A stretch of 64,000 nucleotides of DNA from Closterium sp. Naga37s-1 (taxonomy: Eukaryota; Streptophyta; Zygnematophyceae; Desmidiales; Closteriaceae), in contig CANJKZ010001040.1 of NCBI GenBank assembly GCA_947471745.1, positions 62,001 through 126,000 on the forward strand, given 5' to 3'. Below the pieces are notes generated by a model, which worked only from the letters and a program-made list of their open reading frames with translations, did no database searches and was not told where the DNA came from. Each line of letters starts with the position of its first letter. Within the stretch, counting starts at the first letter, position 1. The translations under genes and the position numbers were made by a program. Positions 54,970-64,000 of the stretch are shown here, in pieces.

Positions 54970-57900
54970 CCGCAACACACTCGGTCGGGGTGATCCCAGA
55001 GCCTTCAGGGCAAGCACAGTAAGGCAGCGCCACCGTCTCACTGGCGGTTGCTGAAGGGAAGGACTTGCAGGTGGCTCCAGTGGGGCACTCGCCACAGGGA
55101 GAGTCTGAGGGGTGGGCATGGGTGCAGTGCGGCATGTGAGCCGATTTTGAGTCGACTCAACAATTAAGGAAGCGACACCGTCCCACTGGCGGTTGCTGAA
55201 GGGAAGGACTTGCAGGTGGCTCCAGTGGGGCACTCGCCACAGGGAGAGTCTGAGGGGTGGGCATGGGTGCAGTGCGGCATGTGAGCCGATTTTGAGTCGA
55301 CTCAACAATTAAGCGACACCGTCCCACTGGCGGTTGCTGAAGGGAAGGACTTGCAGGTGGCTCCAGTGGGGCACTCGCCAAAGGGAGAGTCTGAGGGGTG
55401 GGCATGGGTGCAGTGCGGCATGTGAGCCGAGTCGACTCAACAATTAAGGAAGCGACACCGTCCCACTGGGGGTTGCTGAAGGGAAGGACTTGCAGGTGAC
55501 TCCAGTGGGGCAATCGCCACAGGGAGAGTCTGAGGGGTGGGCATGGGTGCAGTGCGGTACGTGAGTACGACTGCTTGTGGGGGATCGAGGTTCCAGAGGG
55601 GCGGGAGGCACGGGGTGAGGCAGAGGAAAGTCGTTCGCATGGGAGATGCGAGAGAGATGCATGTGGTCGCATGAAAGCCGTTGCATATTCACCCCACGGG
55701 TTGGCATGGGTTTGATGTACGAATACATGAGTTGAGATGAGAACAGAAGAGCTAGGAGGCTCACCCCAGAGGCTAGGAGGCTCACCCCAGAGGCAGAAAT
55801 GATTTCCGTTGCGATCCACCTCGCATGTGCCACCAGGCACACAGCCCAACGCGTCACAGGTCACATCTGCGGCAGGAGAGGCGGACAGAAAGACGCAACA
55901 CACAAAAAAGATATGGGAATGGAATTCTTATCAATATAGTAGTTCTTTCAAAGGACATAAGGGCATCGGAATAAAGTAGGCAGGGGTAAGAGGGCATTGC
56001 CGTGGACTGAAAATTTGCCAGGAGCTCGGATGCTTGAAATCAAGCAGTGGCAGCATCACAGCTGCCACACCCTTCGGAATCACGCCTTTCGGAATCACAC
56101 CCTTCGGAATCACACCCTGCGGAATCACACCCCTCGAAATCACAACCTTTGAAATCACACTCTTTAGGATCACACTTTCCAGAATCACACCCTTTTAGGG
56201 GGTGTCCCTCTATAGGGGGGTCAGCAAGGAACGTACCAGTGGAGTCCACGTTGCAGAGAACAGACGCCACTGAAGCGCCCTTGCGAATCTTCTTCTCCGT
56301 GCTAGGGGACCTGAAGGGCGTGGCAAGTGGAAACTCATGGAGGGAGAGGCGAGTGGAAGCCCACACACTCTATTTGAGGCGTCTCAAAAAGAGAACAGAC
56401 GCCACTGAAGCGCCCTTGCGACATTCTCCTCTGTGCGTGGGAACCTGAAGGGCGTGGCAAGTGGAAGCACACACACGCCATTTGAGGCGTCTAAAAGGAA
56501 AACACTCGCCACCGAAGCACCCTTGCGGTTCTTCCCCGTGCGTGGGAACCTGAAGAGCATGGCAAGTGGAAGCACACACACGTAACGCTCACAGGACATT
56601 GTTTTATGTCCCCTTTCCCTCCGTTGTTCCCCCCTACCCAAGCCATGCACTGCTCGCGTCCTCTCGGTGCCCTCTCGCTCCTCGTGCCTCAATCACCGAC
56701 TTTTGAGGCGCGTCAAAAGCCATGCACTGCTCTTGCCCTCTCGCTCGTCGTGCCCCAATCACCGCGGGCGGCCACCCAACCCAAGCTCACAGCGGCGCAC
56801 ACGGCATCACTGCCACACACCACCCGCCACTCACAACACTCACACAACACCCACCCAACACTCACAGCACTCACAACACCCACCCGCTACTCACACGTCC
56901 GCATTGCCAGGGTTGACCATGCCATCCCCCGCCTTGCCCTGGCAGCCGCGTCTCCCAAACACCATCCATCACCCAACACTCACACACCACCCAACACTCG
57001 CTACACTCACACACCACCCACCCGCTACTCACACGTCCGCATTGCCCGGGTTGACCATGCCATCCACCGCCTTGCCCTGGCAGCCGCGTTTCCCAAACAG
57101 CTGCACGCCGCTGCACCAATCAACACCCGAGAAAGCCGTCCAATCCACGTTGCTGCTATCCGCACCGCGGCCCCTCCACCACACCTGCACGCGGCTCTTC
57201 CGCTGCGCCTTCACAGGCACGTTCACGCAGCGCTGCTTGTTGAAGCCCAGCCGCGCCCCTCCCACCGCCACCGTTGTGGAGATGAACGGCTTGCGAACCC
57301 CAGTGGTGCTGCTGCTGGCGGTGCTGCTGGCGGTGCTGCTGGCGGTGCTGCTGGCGGTGCTGCTGGCGGTGCTGCTGGCGGTGCTGCTGCCAGTGCTGCT
57401 GGCGGTGCTGCTGCCAGTGCTGCTGCCAGTGGTGGCCAGCGCAATCCGCGCATTGACTTTGCTGCTTGCTGCTTCCACCGCCTTGTCTTCTCCATACACG
57501 GCGTTCAGCATGCTTCGCAGTGCGGATCCGCGAGGCTGAGACATGCTCTTAACTCTGCCGTCCCCATACGCTGCATTTATCATCTGAGCTGCTGCAAGGG
57601 ACAAGGAAGAGGATGTGCAGAGAACAGAACAGATTATTTCTTAAACGCCTAAAAAATAGACTCATCTGAACTGCTGCAGAGGACGGGAGAATGTGCAAGG
57701 GAGAGAATATGCAAAGAAGAGATCAGAGAGCGGGTATGAGAGAGCAAGGAGTGGGAGAATGGAGGTGTGGAAGTATAATGGAGGCGGGAAACAGAAGCGA
57801 GCAGGAGGACAAGAGTGGAGACTCCCTGTTCTTTTGAGGCACCTCAAAAGGAGAAAGGGCATGAATCCGAGAGCCCACAGATCAAGGCAAGGCCTGACCC

Positions 57901-58041
57901 CACAAGCCTTGCAGCAATAAAGAACTCTCTCATCGATTGCAGATGAGCATATTAACTGTTTCTCGGAGAAGAATACTGACCGCAAATGAGGGCGAGGGCG
58001 AGCAACAGGAGCCCAGAGCCAGGGCAGCCCATCAACTTCAT
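54970..58041 (-). CDS. secreted EGF-like, Cys-rich protein, multi-exon, 3' end missing
   Basis: Exon 1 (58041-57981) codes M-K-L-M-G-C-P-G-S-G followed by a Leu/Ala core, a signal peptide; donor GTCAGT. Exon 2 (57591-57033) starts after TTGCAG in matching phase: A-A-Q-M-I-N, a Ser/Thr/Ala linker (57300-57440), then a Cys-containing segment (D-W-C-S-G-V, K-R-G-C-Q-G); donor GTGAGT. Later pieces are a Cys-rich C-D-S-x-G stretch (56200-56040), an exon with V-T-C-D-A-L-G-C-V-P-G-G-T-C-E-V-D (55862-55780; acceptor CCGCAG, donor GGTGAG), and an EGF-like half C-x-x-H ... C-G-E-C-P-T-G-A-T-C ... Y-C-A-C-P-E-G (55135-54970; donor GTGAGA). The middle exon chain is not fully resolved and no terminal exon fits before 54791. 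Probably extracellular or cell-wall; partner unknown. Confidence 0.6.
55030..55565 (-). repeat. four tandem partial copies of an EGF-like exon plus intron (~120-150 bp unit)
   Basis: Copies start near 55565, 55446, 55314 and 55163 (minus strand). Each has intronic GAGTCGACTC and the 5' part of the exon (C-T-H-A-H-P-S-D-S-P-C-G-E-C-P-T-G). Only the last, nearest 55030, continues into Y-C-A-C-P-E-G; the others run into TAA soon after. Confidence 0.85.
56060..56200 (-). repeat. 15-bp Cys-Asp-Ser-x-Gly coding repeat
   Basis: About nine units of GGAATCACACCCTTC (plus strand) encode C-D-S-E-G on the minus strand. Within the span of the EGF-like gene and possibly one of its exons. Confidence 0.7.
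56255..56590. repeat. three tandem ~115-bp repeats
   Basis: Blocks GACGCCACTGAAGCGCCC, GGACCTGAAGGGCGTGGCAAG and ATTTGAGGCGTCT recur three times. Two copies of the TTTTGAGGCGYCTCAAAA near-palindrome lie here. Confidence 0.8.
56591..57026 (-). other. intron-like region with duplicated exon segment (~56895-56965)
   Basis: 56890-56970 duplicates the end of exon 2 (C-Q-G-K-A-G-D-G-M-V-N-P-G-N-A-D followed by GTGAGT). An AG precedes it, so it may be a tandemly duplicated exon. CACCCA-type simple repeats fill the rest. Confidence 0.55.
57300..57436 (-). repeat. 12-bp Ser-Ser-Thr-Ala coding repeat
   Basis: About eleven units of GTGCTGCTGGCG (plus strand), with CCA variants, encode A-S-S-T or G-S-S-T on the minus strand, a likely O-glycosylated linker in the secreted protein. 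Confidence 0.85.
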
Positions 58042-59570
58042 GATTGTGGGGGTCCCGCGCGAGAGCAGGCGGAAGAGGCGCAACAGACGAGAGCTTGCGC
58101 TGTGAAGCGCGGTTCAAAGCGGTGTAGAGTCGCACGGGGTGTCTGCTGCTGTATTGAGTGCGGAGTGTAGCTGAGGTGGGTAGATTGACGGATAGTGCGA
58201 TGCAAGGATAGTATAGTGCAAGGACAGAACTGGCGGAAGGATGGTAGAATCAGAAAGAGGAAAGAATGGCAGGCTTGTTTTCTGGCTTCGAATCAGCTGT
58301 AATTTATGTTGCGAGTTACAATCACGGCTCGGAGCCAAGCGTAGTATCAGCCGCCGGGCCATGGCTTCGTTTCGGTTGCGAACTCTAGGAACACAATGCG
58401 TGCATCAAGACAATCTTGAACCGAAATTATTTGAGGAACGAGAGAGAGAGAGAGTCGCGCGGCGGACGAGCCAATGTGGATCTAAGAACGCGATACGAGC
58501 GACGGGTTGCAAGAAACATATGCGAGGGACTTTTGTTCGCGAACCAATGATGCAACGCCGTGGCTTCCCGTTCCAGTCAGACGGACCATGCGACAAGGAG
58601 AGGATTCTATGAAACCAGCAGCAGCGTTATCGGAGTGCATTATGCAAGTAACCTTCATAGCACTCGATTGGGAAGACACGGGAGTGGTAGCTGCCACTGG
58701 TTAGAAATCGCTACCAACGGGAATGGCTCCCGCGTTATCCATTCGGACTGGTGCGTGTTGGAGTGACGCGTTCCAAACACAAATCTAAGAAAATTTCCAG
58801 CGACTTCAGGCTTCTGCTGCTGAATCGAATCAGGGCGCGGTACATTTAGTCTGTTCAATTTGAGGCGGAGTTGAGCCTCGCCCCAAGCTCCCAGCTGACA
58901 AACAACCCACACCAGGTAAGCTTGGCGAGGATTCAGAGGAGACGAAATAACGCGAAATAGGGGTGATGCTTTGTCGCAAGTGCAGATCGAGAACCCATCA
59001 CTAGTAACAGGACAGATTTTCGCATAATGCGAAAGGAGTGACTTACACACTCAAGCGCGGTTTCCGTACCCCCGAGCCTCGGGTTACCAAACAAAGCTGT
59101 TCCAGCCTTTCGAGTTCGAAATGGGGTCGGAAAGTTGGGTCGGGGCTGCGTGACAACCACACTGCTGGTAACGAGGCATTCAGGTCTACAATGAGCTCAT
59201 ACTGCCCTCATCCGCGCTGTGAATATTCCGCCAACAATATGCAACGCTACAAAATCTAGGTTTTTATGGGTGGTTGTGACATATTTTGTGGATATAATAT
59301 TGTAGATTGCTTTCAGAAAAATGTTCTTCTTGTAGGGGGTAGTTAGCCATTGTAATGAAAATTCCTTTCCTTAATTCACGTCCCTGCTCAACGCGTACAC
59401 CACTGTTTCCTGCCAACAACTCTCAACAATGCACCGTTACCACTCGCGACACTCGCATCGACTACTGTTCCCGCTACTATTTACGACGCGACCCAAACTC
59501 ACGGTTCGGGTGGTAACCCGCACTCCGGAACCCCGCCTCGACAATTCCCCGCCTCGGCGCTAGGCCCGTA
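58042..59570. other. spacer with possible minus-strand exons, unresolved
   Basis: A 131-codon minus-strand frame (58655-59050) and a neighbouring one (58933-59160) have a consensus GTAAGT donor near 59045, hinting at a spliced transcript. No domain is recognisable. 58436-58452 is a GAGA microsatellite. The promoter of the 58041 gene should lie near 58050-58300. Confidence 0.3.
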
Positions 59571-59679
59571 TGTCAAATGTTGTAGTCTTTGTGATGTGTG
59601 TTATAGGGGGTACAACTGTTAGGGTTATGTTTATGTACCCCAACCAACCTTAGTCAAGCCAATACTTTCATTCTTGACA
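59571..59679 (+). repeat. 5' LTR of element G
   Basis: 109 bp with TGTCAA/TTGACA inverted ends. The right end is set by the adjacent primer-binding-like site. Confidence 0.75.
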
Positions 59680-60436
59680 TGGTATCACCTAGGTTAGGAT
59701 CCTGTGAGATCCCGCTAGAGCCTCTCGTGCCCGTTGCACGTAGTCTACCATTCCCGTTGCGCCTGTTTCGTCCCGTAGCGCCTCTTGTGGCCGTTCGTTC
59801 CATCCTGTAGCGCCCTAAGCGCTTGTCCGTTTCGTCACGAAGCGCCCGTAGCGCCTGTAGCGCCCTTAGCGCTTGCCCGTTCCGTCGCGAAGCGCCCGTA
59901 GCGCCTGTAGCGCCCTTAGCGCCTGCCCGCTTCGTCACGTAGCACCCGTAGCGCTCGTAGTGCCCGTCGCCCGCACCTACCTGCCCCTCGTTCTGTCCCC
60001 TGCCCGTCGCATCACATCCCCTGCCCGTCCCGTCCCCTGCCCGTCGCGTCCCCTGCCCGTCCCGTCCCATCCCCAGCGTGTCGCGCTGCCCGTCCGTCCC
60101 GTCCCCTGCGCGTCGCGCTGCCCGTCCCGTCCCCCCCTCCCGTCAGCGCGTCGCGCTGCCCGTACCGTCCCGTCCCCTGCACGTCGCGCTGCCCGTCCCG
60201 TCCCCTGCGCGTCGCGCTGCGCGTCCAGTCGCGTTTCGTCCCCTGCCCGTCGCGTCTCGTCCCCCCCCTCCCGTCGAGTCGCCCCCAGCCCGTCGCGTCG
60301 CGCCCTGCTGTCCCGTCGAGTCGCGTCCTACCCGCCCCGTCGCGTCGCGCCTTCCGCTCAACCTGCCGCGCCCTGCTCGGACCCTCTATGCGTTTAGGGT
60401 TTTGGCAGCAGCAGTATCGACCTCTACGGTTCCACT

Positions 60437-60971
60437 ATGGCGACCCCTAGGGTCCTGCGCATTGACGCAGAGGGAAGGCCACTCGAGTTCTTGGTCTGCC
60501 TCCTGCGTGCGCGCCGCCTCCTAGAGAGCCAGGTTCCGACACACGAGCCTCTGTGGGCGCACGCTTCCGGTGACCTTCTTGAGCCCGCTAGCCCTGCACC
60601 CTTAGCAGCTGACCCACACCTGCAGGCAGTGACCGTTATGCACGCGAGCGTGCTGACGTGACCGCGTGGAAGTTGCGTGACATTGCGACCTGCATTGCCC
60701 TCAGCAGCCTCCTCCCTGAGTCTGAGGAGACCCCTTTACTCAGGTTCGCACGGCTAGTGAGTTCTTGACTGCGATCAAGGCCCGCTACGCTACTCCCACC
60801 ATTGTCTCTCTTGGTCTCCTGTTCCTTCCGTTCTTGTTTCCTGACCTCGCCTCGTTTGAGCGCACTGCTGACTTGACCACTCATCTGCGCTCGCTCGATT
60901 CTAGCTACCGCGCTGCTTCCACTGATGCACAGCTTTCACTGCTCCCTCCCCCCATGGCAATTACTATCTAA
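60437..60971 (+). pseudogene. element G Gag remnant
   Basis: Starts M-A-T-P-R-V-L-R-I-D-A-E-G-R, matching the Gag start of B and C. It loses the frame several times (60660, ~60735, ~60970) but keeps L-P-F-L-F-P-D-L-A-S-F and T-T-H-L-R-S-L-D-S matches in frames to 60971. Non-functional. Confidence 0.75.
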
Positions 60972-61117
60972 TTCATCGCCACTAGCCTCCCTGACCGCCT
61001 TGCCTTGGTTCGTGACGCGCTTCTTTTGACCCTAGCGAGCTCACTATCGAGGTCCTTGAGTCGGCCCTCGAGGACGTCGAGAGCAACCTCCGCTCGGTAG
61101 CCTCTGCCTCTGGTGCT

Positions 61118-62291
61118 GTGCCCCCTCCACTGTTTCACAGGTGCACTGTCCCTCAGCTGCCCACCTTTACTGCCTCCCTCGCCACTGCCCCTACTGACGT
61201 GACCGCAGTTGCTGTTACGACTTCTTCGCGGTCTCGGGGTAGGAGTGGCAGGAGGGGTGGTCAGGGTGCGGGCGGAGGCGGCGGAGGCGGTGGAGGTGAC
61301 ATGGCGAGCGGGAGTGCAGGGGCTGGAGGAGCGCCTCGTGCAGCGACCGGTGACTCCCCAGCTGCAGCTGGTGGAGGTGACGCCTGGGTTCGTCAGCCAC
61401 CTACTGGTCTGCCAGCTGCAGGGGGTGGAGCAGCTGCGTGGCACCTGAATCAGCGACAGCAGCAGCAGCAGCCCCTCCTCTCGCAGCAGCCACAGCAGCA
61501 GCAGCAGGTTTCGGGGCAAGGGTCAGGACAGCGTCAGCTGCAGTGCGGTGTCGTCCACCCTCCCTGCATCTATCACGTTCTGACAGGTGCCCGCCGCGGC
61601 CAGCCTTGTGGCCGCAGCCACCCACCGGGTCAGTGCTTTGCTCAGCTTACTGACATGGTTCGGTTGGCATACGGCGTTGACGGCCCTGACCCTGACAGGC
61701 TTCCCCTTGTTCAGACGTACAACTCCGCTCTGTGGGGCATGTCGGCTTCTCAGTTGGTTGATCTCTTAGGAACTCCTCATGCTATGTATGCTGTTGTTTA
61801 CTCTAGTGCTTCTGACTCTGTTTGCTCGAGTGTTGTTAGCTTAGGTGCTAGTCTTGCTGAGGTTCCTGTTGCTAGTGTAAGTACTTGTGTAGACACTAGT
61901 CCAGGAGCTGCTCCGGAGAACGCTTCGCTGTCTTTCGCTCTGGACTCCAGAGCTTCGCACTGTGTCTTCCGCGACCGCACTACACTTACCCCGCTTCCTA
62001 CGCTGGTCTCTGTAGCACTGGCCGATCCCACTTCGGGACCAGTCACTGCTCACTACACTACTACGTTTCTGTGCCCGGCTGTTCCCTCCGGTTCTCTGAC
62101 CGGCTTCCACGTCCCCTCGTTCTCGAGGAACTTCGTGGGCGTAAGGCCGCTCGTGAGTCAGCACGTGGGTGTGCGAATTGAACCTTCTGGCGAGACAGCG
62201 GTTTGTGTCAACGGGGACACGTACGCGCCTCTTGCCACCTTTACTGCTGAGCCGGGCTCTGGTCTCTACACACTTCACACTGGCCCCCGAG

Positions 62292-62349
<58 letters not shown>

Positions 62350-62355
62350 GCAGCA

Positions 62356-62387
<32 letters not shown>

Positions 62388-62425
62388 GGGAGCAGCAGCA
62401 GCAGCAGCGGCAGCAGCAGCAGCAG

Positions 62426-62470
<45 letters not shown>
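61118..62470 (+). pseudogene. element G Gag tail, extended zinc knuckle, mutated protease and poly-Gln
   Basis: Arg/Gly-rich stretch (61230-61320), Gln-rich segment, extended zinc knuckle (61565-61636; C-x13-C-x3-H-x4-C), M-Y-A-V region and protease. The protease active site reads D-S-R-A (AGA at 61949-61951), where relatives have D-S-G-A, so it should be inactive. After the protease a CAG array (62293-62467) encodes poly-Gln and ends in TAG (62468-62470), one base from CAG. Confidence 0.82.
62293..62470 (+). repeat. CAG triplet array in element G
   Basis: About 59 triplets, mostly CAG with CGG, AAG, GAG and CAC interruptions, ending in a TAG and a few more CAGs. Confidence 0.92.
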
Positions 62471-62512
62471 CAGCAGCGGCAGCAACAGCAGCAGCTACTG
62501 CCCCCGACCCGT

Positions 62513-63575
62513 GTGACTGCCCCCCGTCAGGTTCCCGCATCTCACCAGGTTGCCGCGTCTCCCCAGGTAGCTGTGTTTGGTCAGGTTCTGGTGTTTGGTC
62601 CAGTTGTTGCGTCGTGCTCCTCCCGGTCACTTGCCCACCCCACCGTTTTGTGGCACCACCGGATGGGGCACCCGTCCATTCTTCGCCAGCACGTTGTGTC
62701 TAGTCATCGTCTTGTCTTAGGCCTCCCGCGAGTCTTGCCATCGCTGCCGCCTTCGCTTGCACCACCTTGCGGTCCCTGTGTCGAGGGTCAGCTGCGCGCC
62801 ACCCCTCACTCCTCCTCCTTATGTTCGGCCACCGAGCCCTCGAGACTCTCCACTTGGACGTCTGGGGCCCCGCCCCTCGCCCTGGCCCTGAGCGAGAGAG
62901 TTTCTTTTTGGTGGTCGTTGACGACTACTCTCGCTACACCACAGTGTTCCCCCTGGCGAAGAAGTCTGAGGTGACTTCTACGCTGATCCGGTGGTTACTT
63001 ACCACTGCGGACACTCATGGCCGTCGTGTCAACTGTCTTCACTCCGACCGTGGGGTGAGTTTCGCTCTAGCATTCTCCCTAGATTCTGTCGCGAGCAGGG
63101 CATCCGTCAGTCCTGGACGCTTCCAGAGTCCCCATAGCAGAATGGAGTTGCTGAGCGCCGCATAGGCTTGGTCATGGAGATTGCACGCACCTCCATGATC
63201 CACGCCCGTGCGCCCCATTTTCTGTGGCCCTACACGGTTCGGTACGCCGCTCACCGGCAGAATCTCTGGCCACGTGTCTCTCGGCCAGAGGCTTCACCGA
63301 CAAGTCTCTGGATGGGGTCCCCTGGTGCTGCGTCGCAATTTCATGACACCTCCGCGGATAAGCTCTCCCTTCGCGCCCTTCCCTGTGTCTTCCTTGGTTT
63401 CCCCATTGACTCCTCTGACTTCACCTTTTACCACCCTCCCCTTCACTGGTTCTTTGACTCCCGTGACGTTCGTTTTGTCGAGTCAGTCCCCTACTACACC
63501 TGGTACCCCTGTCGAGGTCTTTCGGTACCTCCTCCTCCTCTCTTCCTGACTCCCGCCCCCCCTCCTGCCCCTTAG
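62513..63575 (+). pseudogene. element G pre-integrase and integrase, broken
   Basis: W-H-H-R-M-G-H-P-S (~62655), C-G-P-C (~62770), L-H-L-D-V-W-G-P (62845) and L-H-S-D-R-G (63035-63050) are spread over three frames. A TAG at 63135-63137 replaces CAG of Q-Q-N-G. The integrase C-terminal part (63168-63575) follows. At least three frameshifts. Downstream is the Gly/Ala/Pro linker to 64000. Confidence 0.8.
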
Positions 63576-64000
63576 GTACAGCCCCCCCCCAGTCCAGCCC
63601 CGTCAGGTGTGTCACACGCTACCCCTCCCCCCTCGGTAGCCCCTCAGGTGCCGTCCCCTTCCCCACAGTCCTCCCAGCCTGCAGCAGACCCTGCGGGAGC
63701 TGGTTTTCGTGGCGAGGACCCTGGAGGTGCTAGCTCTAGAGGTGCTGGAGTTGGAGCAGAGAGCGTACTTGTGCGAGGGCGTGGTTCTGGGGGTGCTGGA
63801 GTTGGAGCTGAGCCCGTAACTGCAGGAGACTCTAGTCTTCGGGGAGCTGGTGTTAGTGGAGCTGTCCCTGGGGGTGCTACGACTGGGGGGGCACCCTCTG
63901 TTGGACCTGGAGAGCCTGGGACGGGCCCTGTTACTTCTGGTGGTGCTGGCTCTGGGGGTGGTGCGACTGGTTCTTTGGAGAGCGGTCCTGGGGCTACCGC

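Larger units (their letters stand above)
59571..64000 (+). mobile_element. Ty1/copia element G, 5' part, runs off the window
   Basis: LTR-like 59571-59679 (TGTCAAATG to TTCTTGACA, 109 bp), then primer-binding-like TGGTATCACC at 59680. GC-rich leader array (59740-60360, CGTCGCGCTGCCCGT units). Then a decayed Gag (60437-60970), zinc knuckle and protease (61118-62292), a CAG array, pre-integrase, integrase (62767-63575) and the Pro/Gly linker up to the window end. Many frameshifts. No 3' LTR in the window. Confidence 0.88.

Noticed and set aside
1..64000. Genome-wide reassignment of UAG to glutamine
   Set aside because: Considered because most in-frame stops are TAG from CAG. Two TAGs come from TGG, one or more stops are TGA, and the four F-box/LRR genes contain no in-frame TAG, so decay is the simpler view; kept only as a question for the coiled-coil gene.

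Overview
This is a nuclear-type eukaryotic window. The evidence is spliceosomal GT-AG introns, Ty1/copia retrotransposons nested inside each other, large intronless F-box/leucine-rich-repeat genes and many minisatellites. GC-rich copia elements beside plant-style LxxLP leucine-rich repeats and EGF-like secreted proteins suggest a streptophyte green alga, perhaps a zygnematophyte such as Closterium. That is an inference from style, not a database match. No prokaryotic operon, CRISPR array, rRNA or tRNA was seen.

Layout. (1) 1-3380, minus: 3' part of a host gene for a Glu/Arg/Lys-rich coiled-coil protein, with one clear 84-bp intron and three in-frame UAG codons. (2) 4268-18136, plus: copia element A, split by copia element B (4737-11794, minus); both have exact 5-bp target duplications. 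(3) 19074-31655: a ~0.8-kb TA-flanked DNA transposon with matching terminal inverted repeats, into which copia C (19118-24113, minus, integrase deleted) and copia D (24852-31633, plus) both inserted. (4) 31.7-35 kb: gene-poor, with a 23-bp minisatellite that leaves long ORFs open in every frame, and other simple repeats. (5) 34967-about 36892: truncated copia F. (6) 37994-54791: cluster of four paralogous F-box/LRR genes (37994-41481 +, 43069-46354 -, 48110-51523 +, 51906-54791 +). Only the third is full length and open; two carry one frameshift at the same inter-block hinge and one is cut short. A 624-bp Mutator-like foldback MITE with a 9-bp target duplication lies between two of them. (7) 54970-58041, minus: multi-exon gene for a secreted protein with signal peptide, Ser/Thr/Ala linker, Cys-rich repeats and EGF-like modules, with tandem partial exon duplications. 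(8) 59571-64000: 5' part of copia G, decayed and running off the window.

How it fits together. The host content is a coiled-coil protein, a set of probable SCF-type substrate receptors (F-box plus LRR) diversifying by tandem duplication and triplet-repeat growth, and an EGF-like secreted protein. Everything else is mobile or repetitive. The copia elements share very short LTRs (109-129 bp), an extended zinc knuckle (C-x13-C-x3/4-H-x4-C) in place of the classical CCHC knuckle, and, in four of them, a short L-R-E-W motif that occurs in Gag and again in the integrase-RT linker. Three of them show no recognisable Gag capsid region. These shared copia oddities and the broken F-box/LRR hinge are the strongest leads.
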